NCBI GenBank assembly: GCA_964016885.1
Contig: OZ024744.1
Span: forward strand, 115,981,302-116,045,301
Source of the DNA: Eledone cirrhosa
Taxonomy: Eukaryota > Mollusca > Cephalopoda > Octopoda > Eledonidae
Direction: 5' to 3'
DNA: 64,000 nucleotides
The first letter of the stretch is position 1. The number at the start of each line of letters is the position of its first letter. The translations under genes were made by a program, and so were the position numbers. The notes below the pieces were generated by a model. The model did not search any database. It saw only the letters and a list, made by a program, of their open reading frames with translations, and was not told the origin of the DNA. Of this stretch, positions 39,725 to 53,690 are shown in pieces.

Positions 39725-42700
39725 TATATATATAATGTCTCTCATATCTTGTCTCTCTCTCTATATATATATAATGTCTCTCATATCTTGTCTCTCTCTC
39801 TATATATATAATGTCTCTCATATCTTGTCTCTCTCTCTATATATATAATGTCTCTCATATCTTATCTCTCTCTCTATATATAAAATGCCTCTCATATCTT
39901 GTCTCTCTCTCTCTATATATATATAATGTCTCTCATATCTTGTCTCTCTCTCTCTATATATATAATGTCACTCATATCTTGTCTCTCTCTCTATATATAT
40001 ATAATGTCACTCATATCTTGTCTCTCTCTCTATATATATATAATGTCTCTCATATCTTGTCTCTCTCTCTATATATATAATGTCTCTCATATCTTGTCTC
40101 TCTCTCTATATATATATATAATGTCTCTCATATCTTGTCTCTCTCTCTATATATATAATGTCTCTCATATCTTGTCTCTCTCTCTATGTATATATAATGT
40201 CTCTCATATCTTGTCACTCTCTCTATATATATATAATGTCACTCATATCTTGTCTCTCTCTCTATATATATATAATGTCACTCATATCTTGTCTCTCTCT
40301 CTATATATATATAATGTCTCTCATATCTTGTCTCTCTCTCTATATATATAATGTCTCTCATATCTTATCTCTCTCTCTATATATAAAATGCCTCTCATAT
40401 CTTGTCTCTCTCTCTCTCTATATATATAATGTCTCTCATATCTTGTCTCTCTCTCTCTATATATATATAATGTCTCTCATATCTTGTCTCTCTCTCTATA
40501 TATATATAATGTCACTCATATCTTGTCTCTCTCTCTATATATATATAATGTCTCTCATATCTTGTCTCTCTCTCTATATATATAATGTCTCTCATATCTT
40601 GTCACTCTCTCTCTATATATATAATGCCTCTCATATCTTGTCTCTCTCTCTATATATATATAATGTCTCTCATATCTTGTCTCTCTCTCTATATATATAA
40701 TGTCACTCATATCTTGTATCTATCTCTATGTATATATAATGTCTCTCATATCTTTTCTCTCTCTCTCTATATATATAATGTCTCTCATATCTTGTCTCAC
40801 TCTCTCTATATATATAATGTCTCTCATATCTTGTCTCTCTCTCTATATATATATAATGTCACTCATATTTTGACGCTCTCTCTCTCTATATATAATGTCA
40901 CTCATATCTTGTCGCTCTCTCTCTATATATATAATGTCTCTCATATCTTGTCTCTCTCTCTCTCTATCTATATATAATGTCTCTCATATCTTGTCTCTCT
41001 CTCTATAAATATAATGTCTCTCATATCTTGTCTCTCTCTATATATATAATGTCTCTCATATCTTGTCACTCTCTCTCTATTTATATAATGTCTCTCATAT
41101 CTTGTCTCTCTCTCTATATATATAATGTCTCTCATATCTTGTCTCTCTCTCTATATATATATAATGTCTCTCATATCTTGTCTCTCTCTATATATATACA
41201 ATGTCTCTCATATCTTGTCTCTCTCTCTATATATACAATGTCTCTCATATCTTGTCTCTCTCTCTATATATATAATGTCTCTCATATCTTGTCTCTCTCT
41301 CTATATATATATAATGTCTCTCATATCTTGTCTCTCTCTCTATATATATAATGTCTCTCATATCTTGTCTCTCTCTCTATATATATAATCTCTATCATAT
41401 CTTGTCTCTCTCTCTCTATATATATGATGTCTCTCATATCTTGTCTCTCTCTCTATATATATATAATGTCTCTCATATCTTGTCTCTCTCTCTATATATA
41501 TATAATGTCTCTCATATCTTGTCTCTCTCTCTATATATATATAATGTCTCTCATATCTTGTCTCTCTCTCTATATATATATAATGTCTCTCAAATCTTGT
41601 CGCTCTCTCTATATATATAATGTCTCTCATATCTTGTCTCTCTCTCTATATATATATAATGTCTCTCATATCTTGTCTCTCTCTCTATATATATAATGTC
41701 TCTCATATCTTATCTCTCTCTCTCTATATATATAAAATGCCTCTCATATCTTGTCCCTCTCTCTCTATAAATAATGTTTCTCATATCTTGTCCCTCTCTC
41801 TCTATATATATATAATGTCTCTCATATCATGTCTCTATCTATATATATATAATGTCTCTCATATCTTGTCTCTCTCTCTATATATATATATAATGTCTCT
41901 CATATCTTGTCTCTCTCTCTATATATATAATGTCTCTCATATCTTATCTCTCTCTCTCTATATATATAAAATGCCTCTCATATCTTGTCTCTCTCTCTAT
42001 ATATATATATAATGTCACTCATATCTTGTCTCTCTGTCTATATATATAATGTCTCTCATATCTTGTCTCTCTCTCTCTATATATATATAATGTCTCTCAT
42101 ATCTTGTCTCTCTCTCTCTATATATATAATGTCTCTCATATCTTGTCTCACTCTCTATATATATATAATGTCTCTCATATCTTGTCTCTCTCTATATATA
42201 TATATATAATGTCTTTCATATCTTGTCTCTCTCTCTATATATATATATAATGTCTCTCATATCTTGTCTCTCTCTCTATATATATATTATGTCTCTCATA
42301 TCTTGTCTCTCTCTATATATATAATGTCTCTCATATCTTGTCTCTCTCTCTCTCTATATATATAATGTCTCTCATATCTTGTCTCTCTCTCTATATATAC
42401 AATGTCTCTCATATCTTGTCTCTCTCTCTCTATATATATAATGTCTCTCATATCTTGTCTCTCTCTATATATATAATGTCTCTCATATCTTGTCGCTCTC
42501 TCTCTATATATATAATGTCTCTCATATCTTGTCTCTCTCTATATATATAATGTCTCTCATATCTTGTCACTCTCTCTCTATATATATAATGTCTCTCATA
42601 TCTTGTCTCTCTCTCTATATATATATAATGTCTCTCATATCTTGTCTCTCTCTCTATATATACAATGTCTCTCATATCTTGTCTCTTTCTCTATATATAT

Positions 42701-45700
42701 ATAATGTCTCTCATATCTTGTCTCTCTCTCTATATATATATAATGTCTCTCATATCTTGTCTCTCTCTCTATATATATAATGTCTCTCATATCTTATCTC
42801 TCTCTCTATATATATATAAAGTCTCTCATATCTTGTCTCTCTCTCTATATATAATGTCTCTCATATCTTGTGTCTCTCTCTCTCTCTATATATATAATGT
42901 CTCTCATATCTTGTCTCTCTCTCTATATATATAATGTCTCTCATATCTTGTCTCTCTCTCTCTCTATATATAATGTCTCTCATATCTTGTCTCTCTCTCT
43001 ATATATATATAATGTCTCTCATATCTTGTCTCTCTGTCTATATATATAATGTCTCTCATATCTTGTCTCTCTCTCTATATATATATAATGTCTCTCATAT
43101 CTTGTCTCTCTCTCTCTATATATATAATGTCTCTCATATCTTGTCTCTCTCTCTATATATACAATGTCTCTCATATCTTGTCTCTCTCTCTATATATACA
43201 ATGTCTCTCATATCTTGTCTCTCTCTCTATATATATAATGTCTCTCATATCTTGTCTCTCTCTCTATATATATAATGTCTCTCATATCTTGTCTCTCTCT
43301 CTATATATATATAATGTCTCTCATATCTTGTCTCTCTCTCTATATATATATAATGTCTCTCATATCTTGTCTGTCTCTCTCTATATATATATAATGTCTC
43401 TCATATATTGTCTCTCTCTCTATATATATATAATGTCTCTCATATCTTGTCTCTCTCTCTCTATATATATATAATGTCTCTCAAATCTTGTCTCTCTCTC
43501 TATATATATATGTAATGTCTCTCATATCTTGTCTCTCTCTCTCTCTATAATAATGTCTCTCATATCTTGTCCCTCTCTCTCTATATATAATGTCTCTCAT
43601 ATCTTGTATCTCTCTATATATATATAATGTCTCTCATATCTTGTCTCTCTCTCTATATATATATATAATGTATCTCATATCTTGTCCCTCTCTCTCTATA
43701 AATAATGTCTCTCATATCTTGTCCCTCTCTCTCTATATATATAATGTCTCTCATATCTTGTCTCTCTCTCTCTATATATAATGTCTCTCATATCTTGTCC
43801 CTCTCTCTCTATATATAATGTCTCTCATATCTTGTCTCTCTCTCTATATATATAATGTCTCTCATATCTTGTCTCTCTCTCTCTATATATATAATGTCTC
43901 TCATATCTTGTCTCTCTCTCTCTATATATATAATGTCTCTCATATCTTGTATCTCTCTCTCTATATATATATATATAATGTCTCTCATATCTTGTCTCTC
44001 TCTCTATATATATATATATATAATGTCTCTCATATCTTGTCTCTCTCTCTATATATATATAATGTCTCTCATATCTTGTCTCTCTCTCTATATATAATGT
44101 CTCTCATATCTTGTCTCTCTCTATATATATAATGTCTCTCATATCTTGTATCTCTCTCTCTCTATATATATATATAATGTCTCTCATATCTTGTCTCTCT
44201 CTCTCTATATATATAATGTCTCTCATATCTTGTCTCTCTCTCTAAATATAATGTCTCTCATATCTTGTCTCTCTCTATATATATAATGTCTCTCATATCT
44301 TGTCTCTCTCTCTATATATATATAATGTCTCTCATATCTTGTCTCTCTCTCTCTATATATATAATGTCTCTCATATCTTGTCTCTCTCTCTCTATATATA
44401 TAATGTCTCTCAAATCTTGTCTCTCTCTCTATATATATAATGTCTCTCATATCTTGTCTCTCTCCATATATATAATGTCTCTCATATCTTGTCTCTCTCT
44501 CTATATATATAATGTCTCTCATATCTTGTCTCTCTCTCTATATATATATAATGTCTCTCATATCTTGTCTCTCTCTCTATATATATAATGTCTCTCATAT
44601 CTTATCTCTCTCTCTATATATAAAATGCCTCTCATATCTTGTCTCTCTCTCTCTCTATATATATAATGTCTCTCATATCTTGTCTCTCTCTCTATATATA
44701 TATAATGTCACTCATATCTTGTATCTATCTCTATGTATATATAATGCCTCTCATATCTTTTCTCTCTCTCTCTCTATATATAATGTCTCTCATATCTTGT
44801 CTCTCTCTCTCTATATATATAATGTCTCTCATATCTTGTCTCTCTCTCTCTATATATATATAATGTCTCTCATATCTTGTCTCTCTCTCTCTATATATAT
44901 AATGTTTCTCATATCTTGTCTCACTCTCTATATATATATAATGTCTCTCATATCTTGTCTCTCTCTCTCTATATATATAATGTCACTCATATTTTGTCGC
45001 TCTCTCTCTCTATATATAATGTCACTCATATCTTGTCGCTCTCTCTCTATATATATAATGTCTCTCATATCTTGTCTCTCTCTCTCTCTATCTATATATA
45101 ATGTCTCTCATATCTTGTCTCTCTCTCTATAAATATAATGTCTCTCATATCTTGTCTCTCTCTATATATATAATGTCTCTCATATCTTGTCACTCTCTCT
45201 CTATTTATATAATGTCTCTCATATCTTGTCTCTCTCTCTATATATATAATGTCTCTCATATCTTGTCTCTCTCTCTATATATATATAATGTCTCTCATAT
45301 CTTGTCTCTCTCTCTATATATACAATGTCTCTCATATCTTGTCTCTCTCTCTATATAAATAATGTCTCTCATATCTTGTCTCTCTCTCTCTATATATATA
45401 ATGTCTCTCATATCTTGTCTCTCTCTCTATATATATAATGTCTCACATATCTTGTCTCTCTCTCTCTATATATAATGTCTATCATATCATGTCTCTCTCT
45501 CTCTCTCTATATATAATGTCTCTCATAACTTGTCTCTCTCTCTATATATAAATAATCTCTCTCATATCTTGTCCCTCTCTCTATATATATATATAATGTC
45601 TCTCATATCTTGTCTCTCTCTCTCTATATATAATGTCTCTCATATCTTGTCTCGCTCTCTATATATATAATGTCTCTCATATCTTGTCTCTCTCTCTATA

Positions 45701-48700
45701 TATATATAATGTCTCTCATATCTTGTCTCTCTCTCTCTCTATATATAATGTCTCTCATATCTTATCTCTCTCTCTATATATAAAATGCCTCTCATATCTT
45801 GTCTCTCTCTCTCTATATATATATAATGTCTCTCATATCTTGTCTCACTCTCTATATATATATAATGTCTCTCATATCTTGTCTCTCTCTCTATATATAT
45901 ATAATGTCACTCATATCTTGTCCCTCTCTCTCTATATATATATAATGTCACTCATATCTTGTCGCTCTCTCTCTATATATATAATGTCTCTCATATCTTG
46001 TCTCTCTCTCTATATATATATAATGTCTCTCATATCTTGCCTCTCTCTCTCTCTATACATATAATGTCTCTCATATCTTGTCTCTCTCTCTATATATATA
46101 TAATGTCTCTCATATCTTGTCTCGCTCTCTCTCTATCTATATATAATGTCTCTCATATCTTGTCTCTCTCTCTCTATATATATATAATGTCTCTCATATC
46201 TTGTCTCTCTCTCTATATATGTAATGTCTCTCATATCTTGTCTCTCTCTCTCTCTATAATAATGTCTCTCATATCTTGTCCCTCTCTCTCTATATATAAT
46301 GTCTCTCACATCTTGTCTCTCTCTCTATATATATAATGTCTCTCATATCTTGTCTCTCTCTCTCTCTATATATATAATGTATCTCATATCTTGTCCCTCT
46401 CTCTCTATAAATAATGTCTCTCATATCTTGTCCCTCTCTCTCTATATATATAACGTCTCTCATATCTTGTCTCTCTCTCTATATATATATAATGTCTCTC
46501 ATATCTTGTCTCTCTCTCTATATATATAATGTCTCTCATATCTTGTCCTTCTCTCTCTATATATAATGTCTCTCATATCTTGTCCCTCTCTCTCTATATA
46601 TAATGTCTCTCATATCTTGTCTCTCTCTCTATATATATAATGTCTCTCATATCTTGTCTCTCTCTCTCTATATATATAATGTCTCTCATATCTTGTCTCT
46701 CTCTCTCTATATATATAATGTCTCTCATATCTTGTATCTCTTTCTCTATATATATATATATAATGTCTCTCATATCTTGTCTCTCTCTCTCTCTATATAT
46801 ATATATAATGTCTCTCATATCTTGTCTCTCTCTCTATATATATATAATGTCTCTCATATCTTGTCTCTCTCTCTATATATAATGTCTCTCATTTCTTGTC
46901 TCTCTCTATATATATAATGTCTCTCATATCTTGTCTCTCTCTCTCTCTATATATATATATAATGTCTCTCATATCTTGTCTCTCTCTCTATATATATATA
47001 ATGTCTCTCATATCTTGTCTCTCTCTCTATATATAATGTCTCTCATATCTTGTCTCTCTCTCTCTCTATATATATATATAATGTCTCTCATATCTTGTCT
47101 CTCTCTCTATATATATATAATGTCTCTCATATCTTGTATCTCTCTCTCTATATATATATATATAATGTCTCTCATATCTTGTCTCTCTCTCTATATATAT
47201 ATAATGTCTCTCATATCTTGTCTCTCTCTCTATATATAATGTCTCTCATATCTTGTCTCTCTCTCTATATATATATAATGTCTCTCAAATCTTGTCTCTC
47301 TCTATATATATAATGTCTCTCATATCTTGTCTCTCTCTATATATATAATGTCTCTCATATCTTGTCTCTCTCTCTATATATATATAATGTCTCTCATATC
47401 TTGTCTCTCTCTCTCTCTATCTATATATAATGTCTCTCATATCTTGTCTCTCTCTCTATAAATATAATGTCTCTCATATCTTGTCTCTCTCTATCTATAT
47501 AATGTCTCTCATATCTTGTCGCTCTCTCTCTCTATTTATATAATGTCTCTCATATCTTGTCTCTCTCTCTATATATATAATGTCTCTCATATCTTGTCTC
47601 TCTCTCTCTATATATATAATGTCTCTCATATCTTGTCTCTCTCTCTATATATACAATGTCTCTCATATCTTGTATCTCTCTCTATATATACAATGTCTCT
47701 CATATCTTGTCTCTCTCTCTATATATTTAATGTCTCTCATATCTTGTCTCTCTCTCTATATATATATAATGTCTCTCATATCTTGTCTCTCTCTCTATAT
47801 ATATAATGTCTCTCATATCTTGTCTCTCTCTCTCTATATATAATGTCTATCATATCTTGTCTCTCTCTCTCTATATATATAATGTCTCTCATATCTTGTC
47901 TCTCTCTCTATATATATATAATGTCTCTCATATCTTGTCTCTCTCTCTATATATATAATGTCTCTCATATCTTGTCTCTCTCTATATATATATAATGTCT
48001 CTCATATCTTGTCTCTCTCTATATATATAATGTCTCTCATATCTTGTCTCTCTCTCTATATATATAATGTCTCACATGTCTTGTCTTGCTCTCTATATAT
48101 ATAATGTCTCTCATATCTTGTCTCTCTCTCTATATATATATAATGTCTCTCATATCTTGTCTCTCTCTCTCTATATATAATGTCTCTCATATCTTATCTC
48201 TCTCTCTATATATAAAATGCCTCTCATATCTTGTCTCTCTCTCTATATATATATATAATGTCTCTCATATCTTGTCTCTCTCTCTCTATATATATAATGT
48301 CACTCATATCTTGTATCTATCTCTATGTATATATAATGTCTCTCATATCTTTTCTCTCTCTCTCTCTATATATAATGTCTCTCATATCTTGTCTCTCTCT
48401 CTCTATATATAATGTCTCTCATATCTTGTTTCTCTCTCTATATATATAATGTCTCTCATATCTTGTCTCTCTCTCTCTATATATATAATGTCTCTCATAT
48501 CTTGTCTCTCTCTCTATATATATAATGTCTCTCATATCTTGTCTCTCTCTCACTATTTATAATCTCTATCATATCTTGTCTCTCTCTCTCTATATATATA
48601 ATGTCTCTCATATCTTGTCTCTCTCTCTATATATATATAATGTCTCTCATATCTTGTCCCTCTCTCTATATATATATATATAGTCTCTCATATCTTGTCT

Positions 48701-48946
48701 CTCTCTCTCTATATATAATGTCTCTCATATCTTGTCTCGCTCTCTATATATATAATGTCTCTCATATCTTGTCTCTCTCTCTATATATATATAATGTCTC
48801 TCATATATTGTCTCTCTCTATATATATATAATGTCTCTCATATCTTATCTCTCTCTCTATATATAAAATGCCTCTCATATCTTGTCTCTCTCTCTATATA
48901 TATATATAATGTCTCTCATATCTTGTCTCTCTCTCTATATATATAT
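39725..48946. repeat. Mosaic HOR domain 2, right part
   Basis: Satellite only. Positions 41,737 to about 44,510 repeat 36,760-39,535 at about +4,977 bp. Positions 41.8-43.2 kb also match 32.8-34.2 kb at about +9,030 bp. Blocks of about 300 bp with a CTTGTATCTCTCTC unit recur near 43.9-44.1, 46.7-46.9 and 47.1-47.2 kb. A new unit class appears here and runs on to 62.6 kb: TCACTCATATCTTGTATC followed by TATCTCTATGTATATATAAT, first at about 40,703. TATAATAATG units lie near 43,548 and 46,258. Near 48,298 there is an insert-free version of the site that holds the truncated SINE at 48,947. Confidence 0.8.
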
Positions 48947-49035
48947 AATTGTTTCGACTTTTGGCACAAGGCCAGCAATTAACCAGTGCATTACTGGTAC
49001 TTTATTTTATCGACCCCGTAAGGATGAAAGGCAAA
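48947..49035 (-). mobile_element. 5'-truncated SINE copy (89 bp)
   Basis: This is the 3' 89 bp of the same SINE type as at 39,536, ending at GGCAAA and then passing straight into a satellite core (ATGTCACTC). The tRNA head, with A and B boxes, is missing, so it cannot have its own Pol III promoter. It differs from the full element at four of 89 positions (GTTTCGACTTTT against GTTTCTACTATT, TAACC against TATCC, AGTGC against AGTAC). That fits a separate insertion of a related copy. The paralogous site at 48,298 has the same flanking units and no insert, so the junctions are exact: insertion just after TATATATAA, with only one or two A of overlap at the other end and no clear target-site duplication. 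Confidence 0.87.
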
Positions 49036-50400
49036 ATGTCACTCATATCTTGTATCTATCTCTATGTATATATAATGTCTCTCATATCTTTTCTCTCTCT
49101 CTCTATATATATAATGTCTCTCATATCTTGTCTCTCTCTCTATATATATAATGTCTCTCATATCTTGTCTCTCTCTCTCTATATATATATATAACGTCTC
49201 TCATATCTTGTCTCTCTCTCTATATATATAATGTCTCTCATATCTTGTCTCTCTCTCTCTCTATATATAATGTCTCTCATATCTTGTCTCACTCTCTATA
49301 TATATATAATGTCTCTCATATCTTGTCTCTCTCTCTCTCTATATATATAATGTCACTCATATCTTGTCGCTCTCTCTCTATATATATAATGTCACACATA
49401 TCTTGTCGCTCTTTCTCTATATATATAATGTCTCTCATATCTTGTCTCTCTCTCTATATATATGTAATGTCTCTCATATCTTGTCTCTCTCTCTCTCTAT
49501 ATATATAATGTCTCTCATATCTTGTCTCTCTCTCTATATATATATAATGTCTCTCATATCTTGTCTCTCTCTCTATAAATATAATGTCTCTCATATCTTG
49601 TCTCTCTCTCTATATATATAATGTCTCTCATATCTTGTCACTCTCTCTCTATTTATATAATGTCTCTCATATCTTGTCTCTCCCTCTATATATATAATGT
49701 CTCTCTTATCTTGTCTCTCTCTCTCTATATATATAATGTCTCTCATATCTTGTCTCTCTCTCTATATAAACAATGTCTCTCATATCTTGTCTCTCTCTCT
49801 ATATATATACAATGTCTCTCATATCTTGTCTCTCTCTCTATATATATATAATGTCACTCATATCTTGTATCTATCTCTATGTATATATAATGTCTCTCAT
49901 ATCTTTTCTCTCTCTCTCTCTATATATAATGTCTCTCATATCTTGTCTCTCTCTCTCTATATATATAATGTCTCTCATATCTTGCATCTCTCTCTCTATA
50001 TATATATATATAATGTCTCTCATATCTTGTCTCTCTCTCTATATATATATATAATGTCTCTCATATCTTGTCTCTCTCTCTCTATATATATAATGTCTCT
50101 CATATCTTGTCTCTCTCTCTCTATATATATAATGTCTCTCATATCTTGTCTCTCTCTCTCTATATATATAATGTCTCTCATATCTTGTCTCTCTCTCTAT
50201 ATATATATATAATGTCTCTCATATCTTGTCTCTCTCTCTATATATATATAATGTCTCTCATATCTTGTCTCTCTCTCTCTCTATCTATATATAATGTCTC
50301 TCATATCTTGTCTCTCTCTCTATAAATATAATGTCTCTCATATCTTGTCCCTCTCTATATATATAATGTCTCTCATATCTTGTCACTCTCTCTCTATTTA

Positions 50401-50425
50401 TATAATGTCCTCATATCTTGTCTCT
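50401..50425. repeat. Core with a 2-bp loss (ATGTCCTCATATC)
   Basis: The core reads AATGTCCTCATATCTTG, two bases short of the normal AATGTCTCTCATATCTTG. Most length variation in the array lies in the TC and TA runs, so a change inside the core is rare. The unit is absent from the second large copy: the offset between copies falls from 10,504 to 10,466 bp across this point, a loss of one 38-bp unit. Confidence 0.7.
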
Positions 50426-50699
50426 CTCTCTATATATATAATGTCTCTCATATCTTGTCTCTCTCTCTATATATATATAATGTCTCTCATATCTTGTCTC
50501 TCTCTCTATATATACAATGTCTCTCATATCTTGTCTCTCTCTCTATATATACAATGTCTCTCATATCTTGTCTCTCTCTCTATATATATAATGTCTCTCA
50601 TATCTTGTCTCTCTCTCTCTATATATATAATGTCTCTCATATCTTGTCTCTCTCTCTATAAATATAATGTCTCTCATATCTTGTCTCTCTCTCTCTATA

Positions 50700-53690
50700 T
50701 ATAATCTCTATCATATCTTGTCTCTCTCTCTCTCTATATATAATGTCTCTCATATCTTGTCTCTCTCTCTCTATATATATAATGTCTCTCATATCTTGTC
50801 TCTCTCTCTATATATATAATGTCTCTCATATCTTATCTCTCTCTCTATATATATATAATGTCTCTCATATCTTGTCTCTCTCTATATATATATAATGTCT
50901 CTCATATCTTGTCTCTCTCTCTCTATATATATAATGTCTCTCATATCTTGTCTCTCTCTATATATATAATGTCTCTCATATCTTGTCACTCTCTCTCTAT
51001 ATATATAATGCCTCTCATATCTTGTCTCTCTCTCTCTATATATATATAATGTCTCTCATATCTTGTCTCTCTCTCTATATATATATAATGTCACTCATAT
51101 CTTGTATCTATCTCTATGTATATATAATGTCTCTCATATCTTTTCTTTCTCTCTCTCTATATATAATGTCTCTCATATCTTGTCTCTCTCTCTATATATA
51201 TAATGTCTTTCATATCTTGTCTCTCTCTCTATATATATATATAATGTCTCTCATATCTTGTCTCTCTCTCTCTATATATATAATGTCTCTCATATCTTGT
51301 CTCACTCTCTATATATATATAATGTCTCTCATATCTTGTCTCTCTCTCTCTCTATATATATAATGTCACTCATATCTTGTCGCTCTCTCTCTATATATAT
51401 AATGTCACTCATATCTTGTCGCACTCTCTCTATATATATAATGTCTCTCATATCTTGTCTCTCTCTCTCTATATATAATGTCTCTCATATCTTGTCTCTC
51501 TCCATATATATAATGTCTCTCATATCTTGTCACTCTCTCTCTATTTATATAATGTCTCTCATATCTTGTCTCTCCCTCTATATATATAATGTCTCTCTTA
51601 TCTTGTCTCTCTCTCTCTATATATATAATGTCTCTCATATCTTGTCTCTCTCTCTATATAAACAATGTCTCTCATATCTTGTCTCTCTCTCTATATATAT
51701 ACAATGTCTCTCATATCTTGTCTCTCTCTCTATATATATATAATGTCACTCATATCTTGTATCTATCTCTATGTATATATAATGTCTCTCATATCTTTTC
51801 TTTCTCTCTCTCTATATATAATGTCTCTCATATCTTGTCTCTCTTACTCTATATATATAATGTCTCTCATATCTTTATCTCTCTCTCTATATATATATAT
51901 ATAATGTCTCTCATATCTTGTCTCTCTCTCTCTATATATATATAATGTCTCTCATATCTTGTCTCTCTCTCTCTATATATATAATGTCTCTCATATCTTG
52001 TCTCTCTCTCTCTATATATATAATGTCTCTCATATCTTGTCTCTCTCTCTCTATATATATAATGTCTCTCATATCTTGTCTCTCTCTCTCTATATATATA
52101 ATGACTCTCATATCTTGTCTCTCTCTCTCTATATATACAATGTCTCTCATATCTTGTCTCTCTCTCTATATATATAATGTCTCTCATATCTTGTCTCTCT
52201 CTCTCTATATATATAATGTCTCTCATATCTTGTCTCTCTCTCTATATATATAATGTCTCTCATATCTTGTCTCTCTCTCTCTATATATAATCTCTATCAT
52301 ATCTTGTCTCTCTCTCTATATATATATAATGTCTCTCATATCTTGTCTCTCTCTCTATATATATATAATGTCTCTCATATCTTGTCTCTCTCTCTATATA
52401 TATAATGTCTCTCATATCTTATCTCTCTCTCTATATATATATAATGTCTCTCATATCTTGTCTCTCTCTATATATATATAATGTCTCTCATATCTTGTCT
52501 CTCTCTCTCTATATATATAATGTCTCTCATATCTTGTCTCTCTCTATATATATAATGTCTCTCATATCTTGTCACTCTCTCTCTATATATATAATGCCTC
52601 TCATATCTTGTCTCTCTCTCTATATATATATATAATGTCTCTCATATCTTGTCTCTCTCTCTATATATATATATAATGTCACTCATATCTTGTATCTATC
52701 TCTATGTATATATAATGTCTCTCATATCTTTTCTCTCTCTCTCTCTATATATAATGTCTCTCATATCTTGTCTCTCTCTCTATATATATAATGTCTCTCA
52801 TATCTTGTCTCTCTCTCTATATATATATATAATGTCTCTCATATCTTGTCTCTCTCTCTCTATATATATAATGTCTCTCATATCTTGTCTCACTCTCTAT
52901 ATATATATAATGTCTCTCATATCTTGTCTCTCTCTCTCTATATATATAATGTCACTCATATCTTGTCGCTCTCTCTCTATATATATAATGTCACTCATAT
53001 CTTGTCGCTCTCTCTCTATATATATAATGTCTCTCATATCTTGTCTCTCTCTCTCTATATATAATGTCTCTCATATCTTGTCTCTCTCTATATATATAAT
53101 GTCTCTGATATCTTGTCACTCTCTCTCTATTTATATAATGTCTCTCATATCTTGTCTCTCCCTCTATATATATAATGTCTCTCTTATCTTGTCTCTCTCT
53201 CTCTATATATATAATGTCTCTCATATCTTGTCTCTCTCTCTATATAAACAATGTCTCTCATATCTTGTCTCTCTCTCTATATATATACAATGTCTCTCAT
53301 AACTTGTCTCTCTCTCTATATATATATAATGTCACTCATATCTTGTATCTATCTCTATGTATATATAATGTCTCTCATATCTTTTCTCTCTCTCTCTCTA
53401 TATATAATGTCTCTCATATCTTGTCTCTCTCACTCTATATATATAATGTCTCTCATATCTTTATCTCTCTCTCTATATATATATATATAATGTCTCTCAT
53501 ATCTTGTCTCTCTCTCTCTATATATATATAATGTCTCTCATATCTTGTCTCTCTCTCTCTATATATATAATGTCTCTCATATCTTGTCTCTCTCTCTATA
53601 TATATATAATGTCTCTCATATCTTGTCTCTCTCTCTCTATATATATAATGTCTCTCATATCTTGTCTCTCTCTCTATATATATATAATGT
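50700..53690. repeat. 1,586-bp tandem HOR, one full and one partial copy
   Basis: Copy 1 (about 50,700-52,285) and copy 2 (52,286 to about 53,690) match at a steady +1,586 bp. Landmarks are AATCTCTATCATATC (50,703 and 52,289), the CTTATCTC unit (about 50,835 and 52,421), the TATAAACAATG unit (about 51,657 and 53,243) and the CTTTATCTC unit (about 51,873 and 53,459). Copy 2 stops matching at about 53,690. In the second large copy to the right (59.26-64 kb) this block is present only once. Confidence 0.82.

Noticed and set aside
39525..39735. A confident target-site duplication around the full SINE
   Set aside because: TA runs of 8-10 bp lie on both sides, but the satellite itself supplies such runs, so a true duplication cannot be separated from the background.
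48949..49194. Open frame starting in the truncated SINE (and its copy at 59,453-59,698)
   Set aside because: It begins inside SINE sequence and runs into the satellite. It is a chance frame across a retroposon junction; the second copy is identical only because the whole segment was duplicated.
52649..53302. Long open reading frames on both strands as possible repeat-protein genes
   Set aside because: All are translations of the satellite unit in one frame or another, with no non-repeat sequence, splice structure or codon bias. Indels are in 2-bp steps, with no preservation of frame between HOR copies.
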